From Erythrophleum ivorense (Eukaryota; Streptophyta; Magnoliopsida; Fabales; Fabaceae): 64,000 nt of DNA. The notes under the pieces were generated by a model that saw only the letters and a list, made by a program, of their open reading frames with translations, searched no databases and was not told the DNA's origin. Positions within the stretch are counted from its first letter, which is position 1; each line of letters begins with the position of its first letter. Made by a program: the position numbers and the translations under genes. Positions 26,901 through 37,900 of the stretch are shown here, in pieces. Location: positions 5,151,001 to 5,215,000 of the forward strand of contig JAIUCV010000002.1 of assembly GCA_026724425.1 (NCBI GenBank). Direction: 5' to 3'.

Positions 26901-29900
26901 TCAAGATTTCATCATATGACCATAATAATAAATAAATAACAATAATGAAGACAATGTGGGACCAGATGACATGATGTGCTAACTAGCCAAAGAAAAAAAC
27001 AAGGATATCATACACAGATTTTGAAATTCATACCCAGCAGTAACGCCATAATGCCAACACATAATCAGTAAAACCTGAGGGATACAAAGGCCACTTTCTT
27101 CCACTACATAACAGAAAATAGACAGTAATATTCAAAACTCCAGCCAATTATCCCACCATTAATAATTTTAAAATGAAACTTTCTTTCCATTGATTCAATT
27201 GCCAGTCCATCAAACTATTGCAACTTCAAACTGTAAAACACCAGAGAATTACAAGTTATAGCCTGCTCAGTACTGATCTATGGAAATGAGATATTTATAC
27301 TAACAGCGCAAATTAAATGTATAATACATGATAACAGCCAGCTTCTATCAAATTCTAGATACTTAATTATTTTTTATGGAAAAAAGAAACATTATTAGAG
27401 AGAAGAAAGAAAGAGGAAGATAAGGTATCCTAATGCAACCTCATCAAAACAAGGCTCTGCAATCCATAAGCATATTTTGCTCATAATAAATAAATAGAGC
27501 CTATCAAATATTTTGGAGCTTTTTGCTTATTCTCCTTGATTCCCTTCCCTTCTTTCCCTCAGAAACAACGCATTGCTATTGGATGACAAAATGCCATTTA
27601 AATATGATAGAATACATCAACAGGCAACTAACACAAAATTTACCTGGTTGTCCCAACTAAGACTGGACGACCTTGTCTAAACATATAGTCAACTTCGCGA
27701 CGAACCTGCTCCCATTTTCCACGAGCAGTCTTAAATAATAAATAATAGAAGCATTAAATACTTGGAAAAAATTATAGTATTATTATGATGGGAAAAACAA
27801 ATTATAAAAACTACAAATACATTAAGCTCAAAAATGTAGCAATCACAAATAAACAATGTCCTACAGCAAAAGCTTGGATAGGCAAATCTTTCCGAATATT
27901 AGGGAGATTGGTGGGCACTTCGATGACTGGCATCTGGAACATTTTTAAGAACTCTTTCTCCTGAAATGATATATATTATCATTCTTGACATCACACATCA
28001 TTTCACACTTAGAATAGTAATTGCAAATTAACTATTCAAATGCTATGTTAGAACTATATAGTATCTTTACTTCTGTTTTTGCAGTTCCAGTCATTCCTGA
28101 CAACTTTGGATAGAGTTTAAATAATGACTGGTATGTGATCTGTGCTACAACGACTGAATCTGCCTGTACAGGGTGATAATAGTGAAACTCAGAATCAGAT
28201 AAATATTGATCACAGATGTCATAAAACAAAAGGGAAAAGACAAAGAACCACAGCATATACCTGAATCTTTAAACCTTCCTTTGCCTCTACAGCCTGGTGA
28301 ATCCCCTCAGACCATCTCCTTTTCTCTTCAACTCTTCCTGTCAGCTGAAAATTTGTACAAATTATGTTCATCATATAGTCAGATTCATATGCAAGTGTCA
28401 GAAACAAAATGATAGTCATTAACTAATAAAATTAAGGTCATAAACTGCTTGTGGATATGCAAGGAATTAAATATCATAGCCAACACATCTACAAAACAGT
28501 TGAGTTTATAACATGTATCTCAAGCTAGGCACAGAAGCTATGAGAAACAGCATTTGCCTTGTTTAATGCTTCGAAGTATACATTTCTATTTTGACCTTGT
28601 ATTGGCAACCAAACACACCCCACAGTAAACAGTTTTTTTTCTGGCTAATGATAACTACGGAAGTGAAGATTTGGATACGGGAGTGGTACAAAGGAGATTA
28701 AAGCTTTTGCCAACAAGAACAATCTGTATAATACTTAAGAGTTTAGATCTTAACAAAAATTTTGAAAAGCCACATTGTTATAGGTGCAAAACTTTAGTCA
28801 ATTTCACTTTTAAATAGTACTAACAGTACATGAAAATAAGCTATACATAGAATGCTAAGAAAAAGAGAACATAATAAGCCACAATGTAATTAAGAAAGAA
28901 ATAAATAATGTATAGATAAAAAATGCATAATTTTGAAAACATAAAGAAACCTTAAAAACATTACCTCATTGATAATTAAGGCCTTCCCATCTCTAACTAT
29001 GTATTGCACATCTCGGCGATAGAATTCTTTAGCTTTTAAAGCATTCATCACAAATCTGCAGTTTTTCAACTCTTACTACCATGTATATATGAAAACATTC
29101 AATAAGACATGCTACTAATTAGGCCAGAACAGTCCAGTATTTTAGTCACAATTTTCCCAGCATAAGTACTCAAAATTAAATGAAGTATAAAAGGAACAAA
29201 CAAAATCCTGCTTGTTCTGAGGTTAGTATACCACTCCATCCAAGAAAATAAAAATATTTAAGAACAATTTTTTGGAGGGGGGGGGGGGGGGGAATCAATG
29301 CAGAGAGGATTATATGTGTTCCCACTAACGTTTTTTCAAGAAAGCACTGGAATTGCAAAACAGGTAAACAAGCCATATTAATAATATTTAACTAAAGGCA
29401 TCCGGTTTATATATATATTTACCTAGCCCAGGGATCATTTTCATCCCAAAGGTCATTTGTTTCAAGAGCCATTTCAGCAAGAGCAATTCCTTCCTCAGTC
29501 AACTCGACCGAATTATCTTTAAGCTCCACATTATAATGCTGTTACCAAAATTAGCACAGATAACTATTTGCTTCATTTATGCAATATTAAGTTCTTAAAA
29601 CTGCCTATGACAAAAGTTGCAAGAGATTGTACTCACAATTCCCTGTATAAGCAATTCAGCTACTTTTGCAGCAACAGGATATCGTGCAGCATCTTTACTA
29701 GCCTGTGATACAGAAGAAGGAAAGTAGGAACTAGAATCATTCCATCGTTGAGCTCACTCCATCAAAATGATGATTTGAACACCACCACCTAGATTTTGTT
29801 TTTTCTCAAAGAAAACCAGCAACCTAGATATTGAAGAAGGGGATGGGCTGATGGGCAACAACACCAAAAATAAAGGTTAAGCTTACCTCACCACTAATTA

Positions 29901-31626
29901 ACAAAGGATTTCTTCCTTCATCTATCAGGACAGAATCTACTTCATCAACAATTGCAAAATGAAATGGCTTTGGCCTGTTTTCACATAGAACAGCCACAAT
30001 TAATCCAGTAGCATTCAAAAAAAGGAAACAAAAAAAAAAAATCAGCTGTCCAAGTAATATATACTACCATCTCATCACAAGTTGTCCACTACTTCCAGCA
30101 AGATTATCTCTTAGGTAGTCAAAGCCAAGTTCCTGAGGGACGATGGGGAGAAAAGGAATAAAATAAATCAAGTGGAAAAAAAAAAAAGATAACAATGTAA
30201 GAAACAAATGAGGAATGTAATTACCGAATTGTTGGTATATGTTATATCACATCTATAATTGGATCTCCGCTCTTCAGCAGTCATCCCCCGCTGAGCTTGA
30301 AAAGATCATATAATAAATTTTAACAGTAAGTCATGCTATGATTGTTTATTTAGTAAAGATTGTCATTTATGTTCGCTGTTACAGAAACAATTAAAAAAAC
30401 ATATTATTGAAAAACAAACCAGGTTTATCGATACATTAAATCATTAAAACACATGTTCTATTCTAGCCTACCACCAAACAAACTTTACTGTCCTGGTAGA
30501 GGTAATTACCTGAATAAGACCCACAGAAAGACCCAAGAAACGATGAACACGGCCCATCCATTCAGCATCACGTTGAGCTAAATAATCATTGACAGTTACC
30601 ACTGCAACGAAGGAGAATGGAGAAAGAAAAAGCACATTACGCAGGTCCAGTTATTCTGGTAAAGCCTTGAATCGCTGCAGCTGAAAAAATACCCTACACA
30701 TCAAAGTTTTCAATTTGTCAAAAATACATACCATGGACTCCCTCACCAGTCAAGGCATTGAGATATGCCGCTAAGGTGGAAACTAATGTTTTTCCCTCCC
30801 CTGTTTTCATTTCCGCAATGGACCCATCATGAAGCACCGCTCCACCAATAATCTAGCAATAAAATATGCAGCTGAAACAACTCAGTGACCCACTCCTCAT
30901 ATATATACAAACCATTCAACCTAGAGAAACAGAAACCTGGACATCAAAATGGCGCATTCCAAGTTTTCTTCTTGCAGCTTCACGAACCACAGCAAATGCC
31001 TCTGTAAGATTACAATTAAATAAAAAAGGTGTCATAGAAACATCAAACTCCGACCCAGCAATTTAAGTGAGTTAAAAAGCAAACCAGCTTGAATATCAGC
31101 AAGCGTATCCCCTCGCCTGAGCCGGAGGCGAAACTCCTGGGTTTTCGCAGTCAACTGCAGGCAAAAAGAATTCGTTTTAAATCCAGGCAAAGTAAACAAC
31201 GGTGACCATCTTCGTAATCAAATGAACAACCTGCTCATCAGAGAGTCTCTGTATCTGCGGCTCGAAGGCATTGACGGAGTCCACCAGACGATAGTAGTCA
31301 CGAACAACCCAGTAGTTCAAGCTCGTGAAATCGTTGATAGTCTTTTTAATACAACCCATATTCTCCTGAAACAAGAAACGATATACAATCATCGCTTTCA
31401 CATACACAAAATATCAAACAAGTAGTGGGCATAGAGCACATAACTACACCTTCACAGACGCAACAACGGGTGTGCACCTGCCACAACGTCGTCGCAGCCG
31501 ACGCCAGGAGGAAACAGAAGAAGATGGTACAATAAAGATGACATTGGTATTAAAGGGAGATGTTGTTCTCGGAAGAGGTTTTATACCAAATAAATACGAA
31601 TTTGGGAGCGCAGGTATAGTGGCCAT
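14936..31626 (-). CDS. SECA2: Chloroplast SecA translocase ATPase, SECA2 type, 31 exons
   Basis: SecA drives proteins through the SecYE channel using ATP; plant SECA2 is the second plastid form. Exons on the minus strand: 31626-31450, 31365-31231, 31154-31085, 31001-30937, 30852-30732, 30601-30510, 30290-30225, 30132-30068, 29974-29887, 29702-29637, 29538-29423, 29055-28965, 28344-28261, 28163-28071, 27960-27865, 27729-27644, 26790-26712, 26577-26464, 26244-26149, 20695-20632, 20512-20223, 19437-19382, 18392-18275, 18102-18022, 17113-17034, 16373-16319, 16238-16169, 16067-15890, 15806-15683, 15251-15177, 15100-14936 (TAA). They sum to 3156 nt, 1051 residues in one frame. Visible are an Arg/Ser-rich plastid transit region (1-59), Walker A TGEGKT (166-171), DEVD (274-277), NMAGRGTDI and LRGRAGRQGD. 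I chose MATIPALP; an in-frame ATG 25 codons earlier (31701) is possible. Intron 19 carries two nested retrotransposons. No zinc-binding tail is present. Confidence 0.96.
16405..16500 (+). other. Possible tRNA-derived SINE fragment in a SECA2 intron
   Basis: A B-box-like GGTTCAAACTT follows, at tRNA-like spacing, an A-box-like TGGTAAGAGG. T-rich sequence comes next (ctgtatttttatgta). The folded tRNA shape is poor, so I call it only a possible SINE head. It lies between the exons ending 16319 and starting 17034. Confidence 0.3.
19330..19374. repeat. (TAG)n / (CTA)n trinucleotide microsatellite
   Basis: About 13 near-perfect TAG units, just outside the 3' side of the 56-nt exon 19437-19382 and inside the following SECA2 intron. 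Confidence 0.9.
20762..20962 (-). repeat. 3' LTR of the outer copia-type element
   Basis: 201 bases, starting TGAATTATTGG and ending ...TACA on the minus strand. Shares phrases such as ctaactaaaagatgtaac and the run ...ccttaattaaaa (plus-strand view) with the 5' LTR. It is shorter by about 75 bases through internal deletion. Confidence 0.75.
21164..21168. repeat. Target-site duplication, left copy
   Basis: ctttt immediately before the TG of the inner element; it matches 25082-25086. Collapsing the two copies restores an open gag frame across the junction, which supports the boundary. Confidence 0.75.
21169..21385 (+). repeat. 5' LTR of the inner copia element
   Basis: Starts TGTTGGTAAC. Matches the 3' LTR over about 215 bases (shared gctaagcccatttttatc and ttttgtacc). 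The last part and the expected primer-binding site after it are not recognisable, perhaps lost by deletion. Confidence 0.8.
21563..24822 (+). pseudogene. Broken gag tail-pol polyprotein of the inner copia element
   Basis: Fragments in several frames line up in copia order. CWTLHGKP (about 21597) is what follows the gag zinc knuckle. Near 21853 is a protease-like IDSSTIDHM, where the catalytic DSG is altered. LHYHLGHPNFKYL is the pre-integrase region. Integrase-like sequence runs from about 22100 to 22750. Reverse transcriptase sits at 23582-24067, with QLDVKNAFFNGDL and a YVNDI box in place of YVDD. RNase H and the end domain are at 24532-24822, with VADLFTK. Many stops and frameshifts separate the pieces. 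The protease and YVDD changes alone should abolish activity. Confidence 0.85.
24830..25081 (+). repeat. 3' LTR of the inner copia element
   Basis: 252 bases from TGTTGGTAAT to the CA after an A-rich run, bounded by the purine tract on the left and TSD ctttt on the right. Confidence 0.85.
25082..25086. repeat. Target-site duplication, right copy
   Basis: ctttt immediately after the final CA of the inner element's 3' LTR. Confidence 0.75.
25819..26094 (-). repeat. 5' LTR of the outer copia-type element
   Basis: 276 bases, starting TGATTTTGG and ending ...TACA on the minus strand, followed at once by the primer-binding site. Clearly related to the copy at 20762-20962, though with many changes and a length difference. 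Confidence 0.75.
29274..29293. repeat. Poly-G tract in a SECA2 intron
   Basis: About 16 G bases in the intron between the exons starting 29423 and ending 29055 (plus coordinates). Length is likely variable. Confidence 0.8.
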
Positions 31627-31789
31627 AGCAGAGCTCTGCTTGAACCTATTCCAAACTTCAACGAGGGAAAGAGGGTTGCTTATACAGAGCTTTGAATGCA
31701 CTCGTCAATTACTAAGTCTGAAGATGGAAGTGATAGAGAAATTTGTTGGACGAACAAGGCCTCGAGGAGCAACTATATTAGCATAAACG

Positions 31790-32475
31790 ACACAAATTGT
31801 ATTCTCGTTTTCCGTTCTTGGTCAAAAAGCAAATCTCATTCTCCTTTTTTCCCCTAGCATTACACTTTGGGCATACTCTTTTTCTTTTTTTAATCTTTTA
31901 TGCACTCTCATTTTACTCTTAATAATTGTGAAACATATATATTACATTAGTATTGTGAAAGTTAGCAACATCTACATTTTTATATTAGACCAACAAACTC
32001 TGACTTCTTCATTAAATAATTAAATAAATCATAAAAAATCTCTATTTCAATAATATTACTATTTGTCAAAAATTTTGTTCATGTACGTCTCTATATTTTT
32101 AAAAAAATTTACATCTCTTAATATTTTATTATGGAAAACAATGTTCATTAATCCAACAATTAAATTTTAAGTAATTGCCATTTGATATAGCAATGTGAAA
32201 TTTTAGAAAAATTAAACAATAATAAATTTGTAATCAAATAGTTAATAATTTTTGTATAAGTAAACATTTTATTGTACATTAATTTTATCATATGCTGATG
32301 AGGAATCAAACAATGTTAAAGTAAATTTTTTTAATGGAAATTCATCACTAGAATTTTTAATTGTGTATGGTATGAAAATTTTATTCTATAAAAGAATCAT
32401 CCAATATCGTAAAAATAATTTTAATTAGCTTCGGTGTCAATTAATTTATGTATATATGCGTGTCTCTGTGTCTGT

Positions 32476-32511
<36 letters not shown>

Positions 32512-34940
32512 AGCAAGTTCTAAAATTCTGCCTATTTTAATGAAATTTTTTAAAATTATTTGATTAAATCACTTCAATAATTAAAAAATTCAATCTATGT
32601 TAATTTAAACAATATTATTTTTGTAAAATAATTTAAAATTTTAAATATCTGCAAAAATTACTATCCTAATTTAAAGTGCTCCGTTTATACACATTTGAGT
32701 GGAGTGCAAAAATTTCTGCGGCATCCTACAATGCTCAACCAGGTAGCGCTTTCAAAGTACCTCTTCTCCCACCCCCACCCCCCCGGGCCCCCAAAACAAA
32801 CAAACAAACAAAAATTGGAGAGGACGCACAAATTCATCATTTGATACAAACTCACTCAAACCATTTTTTTTTTTTTTGGAAATAACAGAAGGATCTACTA
32901 TCCACTCAGTAGGTCAAACAAGTCAGATTTTACATAAACCACACAGAATTTTCTTCTTGATCACTCAAATGGTTGAAGTGGCTGCACTAGTCAAGAGGTT
33001 TATTAGCTTAATTCTTTTACAACACCTAGCGAACTTGTCCATTAAGAGTAAGTATTTCATAAAGGACAGTAATTAAAAAGCATAATAAGAATGTTATATT
33101 AACCTCGCAGTTATTAAAGTGAATTTAGTGTAGGTCAAACGACGTCTCAACTTGAACAAAGTTTACTAAATAAATTTACTAATTTATATGGATTAAAATA
33201 TAATTATTTTAGATTAAACATTGTAAAAGATCGTCATCATTATTTTTCAATCATTAAAATCATTTAATAAGTCGAATGGTGCCACTTGATTGTGGCATTG
33301 GTGCCGTAAGTGGCATCATAATTTGGTGAAGTTTATTATTCACAATTAGGCACTTCTTACATGCCGCCACAAAAACCAAATCTTTCAATAGATACGAAAG
33401 ATTGAAACAATTTGTATTCATATGATTTTATGATTTGGATGGTGCCACTTAATTGGGGCATTAGTTCCACTACCAAAATAAACTATATTAATTTAGCAGC
33501 AAAAAAATGTTATTGTTAATTTAGTTAAAATATTATATTTATTTTAACCGAAGAGTAGATTTATCAAGGTGCTATGCAAACGTGGTCAAGGGCAAGTGGC
33601 ACATACTAAAGAGACTAAATTGGACTTAAAAAGCAAAGAAATTAAACAACTCATTTATTAATGAAGTTAAGGGATCAAAAATATTAATGAAGCCCTTTTT
33701 CTTATTTTTTTAGTATAGATAGACATCCTCATTTTGCAGTTAATAATCTTCGAGTCTTCACAGTAAATATATCAATATATTAAAGGATAATCTTAGAGGA
33801 AGAAAAATTAAATCACTTTGACGCACTGGCACAGTAGATTATTGAAATTAATTTATTAGCAACTTGATACGACCAATTAATCTCAACTGCCGAATAAGTG
33901 TTAAAGTAAAAAATTCAATGCATCAAAAGAAAAATCTCTCTATAGATAATTGATAAAACGGAAAACGTAAGCTAGTTATAATCGAATCACAGAAAGTGCA
34001 CTACAGTGATAGAATTTCTAGTCTAATTATATACAAAAAGGACCCCACGGTATAAAAAACGAGATGCGCCTATGGGTTGTAAGATGTGTACGTAACACCC
34101 TTCTTTTGAAGAAAGAAAGGGCATAGATGAATAGAAAGCCATGGGAGAATTAGTAAGGATTTGAAAGCTAATCAACAAGATTATGCATAATATGAGAAAT
34201 ATTAGAAAAACTTGTCTACTATGCTGCATGGATAAGCGAAAAACAAGCCCCTACCCGCATTGGACGTGTATCTAATACAGACACACATATGGTATAAGTA
34301 TGTATGTATCTATAACATTTTTTTTATTAGGTGCATTTCAAAATGTTTTGAAACATGCTGAAATGTCCAAAAACAGCTTCAATGACAAAACATGCTGAAA
34401 CGAAGCTAGAAAGAAACATTGTCGTTAGTCTCCTTCTTGTAAGTTTATTCGGCCTGTTAATCTTCATTCTTCATTCAGTTGCAAAGATGTTATTTTGAAG
34501 CAAATTAGTTGACTGCTTACAAATGTCTTGTTCATTGCTTGACTAGTTAAATTAAGTTTCTTCATTGCTTGCTGCTGTTGTATGCAAATTTCATTGCTTG
34601 ACTGGTTGCAAAAGTATTCTAATATTCTAGTGGACAAACTAAAATGTGGGATGTTAATGGATATCATTAAAAGCCATTGGATAGGGCTGAAGGTCTTGAA
34701 GTTACAAATTTGTCTTTAGATTAATCAAAATTGGAACGAGATTTTATAGGAAATGCTATATGTGTGTGTGTGTGTGTAATATAAACATATATATTCCTGT
34801 ACTTATATTCTAAAATTTTAAAAATTATCATATCTTACCTATCGCACCATGTCGTATCAATACGCATACTGTGTCAGTGCTGCATAGCTTGACTGAACTT
34901 TCAGCACTTAAATCATATGATTAGAACAGAGGCATACCTG
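31790..34940. other. Spacer between the RING-WD40 gene and SECA2
   Basis: AT-rich, with no recognisable gene. It includes the SECA2 5' flank just above 31.7 kb, an (AT)n run at 32478-32508, one copy of a dispersed repeat (32672-32966) and a (GT)n run at about 34763-34780. Small open frames here look random. Confidence 0.6.
32672..32966. repeat. Dispersed repeat, copy A
   Basis: Shares an ordered series of phrases with 35069-35468: gtgcaa...aa-ctt/ttctg..g-gcat..tacaatgctcaa, gctttcaaag, a homopolymer-rich centre with aacaaacaaacaaac, and cagattttacataaaccacaca at the right end. It lacks a middle section present in copy B. Confidence 0.75.
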
Positions 34941-34948
34941 GTGAAACT

Positions 34949-37900
34949 CTACCGATTCCCATGATAAACCTGGAGCAATCAAATAAATCATGGCATTTGA
35001 GTGTTGATAATTCACAAGCATAAACAAACACAAGCTCAGAGAGTGATAACAAATTACATAACCATAAACTTTAGAATGCTTTTGTAGTGATTTGGTGTGT
35101 TTACTTAAGAGTGCAACGCAAAAACTTGTGTGGCATTCTTACAATGCTCAAACCAAGAAGGGCTTTCAAAGATTCCCCCCCCGCCAAGAAAAAAAAAAGA
35201 AAAATTCAAGGAGATCGCAAATTTATCATTTGTTACAAATTCATTCAAACCAACTTTTTTCTTCAGACATAACAGCAGGATCTGTTATCCTCTTCTCATG
35301 TATTTCCTTTCCATTAGTAAAGATTTTGAGACGAGAAAAGGGGGGGGGGGGGGGGAACAAACAAACAAACTTCAACCATTCAATCCTCCAGAAATATGAG
35401 AGGTTAGGAGGTCAAAACAAGTCAGATTTTACATAAACCACACAAAATGTTCTGGTTAGTCATCTAGCCTTTTTACTTCTTTTTTTCAGTTGGTTAGCAT
35501 TCTCAAGTAGTAAGTACAAATCTCTTTCTCTTCCCACTTACAAAGATATATTAATCATGCTACAACATGGGAGAATTATGTATGACAATTTTACACCAAG
35601 CATATCATTTCAATTAGTCCTTAGGATCTGGAATCATAAGAGGAATATCTGTACGGTAATGAGAAAATGTCAACTTGAAATATCTGTCATTGTGGTACTA
35701 AATTTATGAGATCACACAGCACTCACTTTATAGGCAATAAAAAATAGCTTTTGCATCAGAAAAAAATGCAGACAGAGAGATAGTTCCAGCCTTCTTACCT
35801 TAAAACAATTAGGGCACAATTGGTTGCAAGGGAAGGAAAGGAATTCCCTCTCCAAAGTTGTGTGCTATCTATTATGCTTTTATAATTATTATTTAAAAAT
35901 ATCCATTCTTTTTTATTACATAATTAAAGTAGAGATATAAAAGTTATTTTTCATTCACAAAATTATTTTTTTTGCTTTCCTTTTCCCCTTTCCTGTGTAC
36001 CAAACTGGATGTTAGTAAGTCTCTTTCTTAGAGAGGAGAGACTTATTGAATTACTAGAAATGAAGCCAATGGCAAAAATGATAGCCCTCAAGATAATCAA
36101 TCTTCAATTTAAGCAAAATGCATCACTTAAAAGAATCCTCTCATTGAGAAATGAAAAGAAAATGCCAAGGCCTGAGTTTAACAAATAACTTAAGTAGCGG
36201 ATGCAACATACCTTGATAGACTTATCAGCAAATCCAACAAATAGTTTTCCTTGCCAGCATAATATAGCTGTTACAACAGAACTGCAAGGAATATATCCAA
36301 TTGAATTGACGACCAGTTGAAACTCATCTCCTGACATCTCCTACATTAATAACTTAGCTAATAAGCTTATATGCTGATTGGAAAAAATTAATAAAACAAA
36401 TATATAAATGGAATACCAACGATTAATTTTTCACAGCTATAAAAGAATGAACAGAACAAACTGACTTCACATACATGTAGTTGCAAAGAAAAGAGCACAC
36501 GATTTTGCGCTTGTACCTGTATATTAACTTTTTTGTCCCAACCTCCTGTATAGAGGCATTTCCCCTGAATACTAATGGCAAAAATGGCACCACTATGCAA
36601 TGTTTTGGAGTTCATGAAGATGTCATTTCTCCAGACCTATACAAGCAAAGGATAAAATAAATGTTACCCAATAATGGCAGCCATGTGTTATGCACATTGA
36701 GGCCATATATTATTTTCAAGTGGAACACAGTTCACTAATTTCAGGAAGTATATAACCTTTATGCATCCATTCTCATGAGCTGCAACAAGCAAATGTCTAT
36801 CGGCAGTAATAGACAGGACAGATTTCATCTCTCCAGGCATATCTTCTCCCAGCACTATCAACAGGCTGTGATCAATAAGACTCCACAACCTAATGGTACC
36901 ATCCCAACTACCACTGTAAAGAACCTCATCACATATTGCAAGTGTGGAAACTACAGATGTATGACCATTCATTGTGCATATTAGAGTTTCATCCTGGGAA
37001 AATGTACAGAAATCCATAGAATGCATGTCAAACAAATTTTTCATTTCAGCTGTAACATAAGTTAACAAAGCAACTCTCAAACTCACCTTCAATGACCAAG
37101 CTTTTATTGATCTGTCTCCACTTCCGGTGTAGAGGCAAAGATTTCTTGAAACAACCAGAGAATGGATACCATTAAAGCGCCAATCCTTCGGCTCGTACCA
37201 CTTCCTCAATGGATCTTGCACAAAAGGGGTAGTTATTCCCCAGATAAATATACCCCCTCCACTGTCACCACTTATGCACAATGGTTCTTCTTCATCCACA
37301 TAAACCAGAGCCATGACTTTATTCTCATGACCTCTAAAGGTGTGCAAATGAGAAAAGTCCTACATTATACAAATGAGTCTCATTAATAATATAAAAGAGA
37401 AAGAGCTTGTGTCATAATAACCATTTTATTCCATGAGAACAACAACCCAGCCCTTCTAACTTTGTCATATTTATAAATTAATGCTTCACATTGCATAAAA
37501 ATCAAGCATTCACATCCGTTATTGCAAATCATCCCTGTGAACTAAAAACTTAATTATCCAATATAGCTCAAGGAGGGCAAAGTAAATGTACTTCTGAAGG
37601 AAACGTGCCTAATGCAAGTTTTTATAGACTTCTAATTTTAACAACTTGCAATATATTGACTTTACGCAAAACCTACTTTTCATATTAAAAACAAACAAAT
37701 GTTAATTTTGAAGGGAAAAAAGGAAGTCCTGTAATTTAAAAAAGGAACTAGTACAAAAATCCTAACCATTTTTGTCGTTCTTCCTCCTTTATTTTTTAAA
37801 TGGCCTAATAGATTTCCAGAGGACAATTTGCTCACTGACATCACATAGCAAAAACATCTGAAAAACTATTTGCTGTAAAACTTTATAGGCAAATCTTATA

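Noticed and set aside
31624..31701. Upstream in-frame ATG for SECA2
   Set aside because: Possible, but the inner ATG starts a more typical transit peptide (MATIPALP); kept only as an alternative.
31472..31786. 104-codon plus-strand frame opposite SECA2 exon 1
   Set aside because: Antisense shadow of the Arg/Ser-rich transit region.
35092..35436. 114-codon and overlapping frames
   Set aside because: They cross poly-C and poly-G runs inside a dispersed repeat; not coding.
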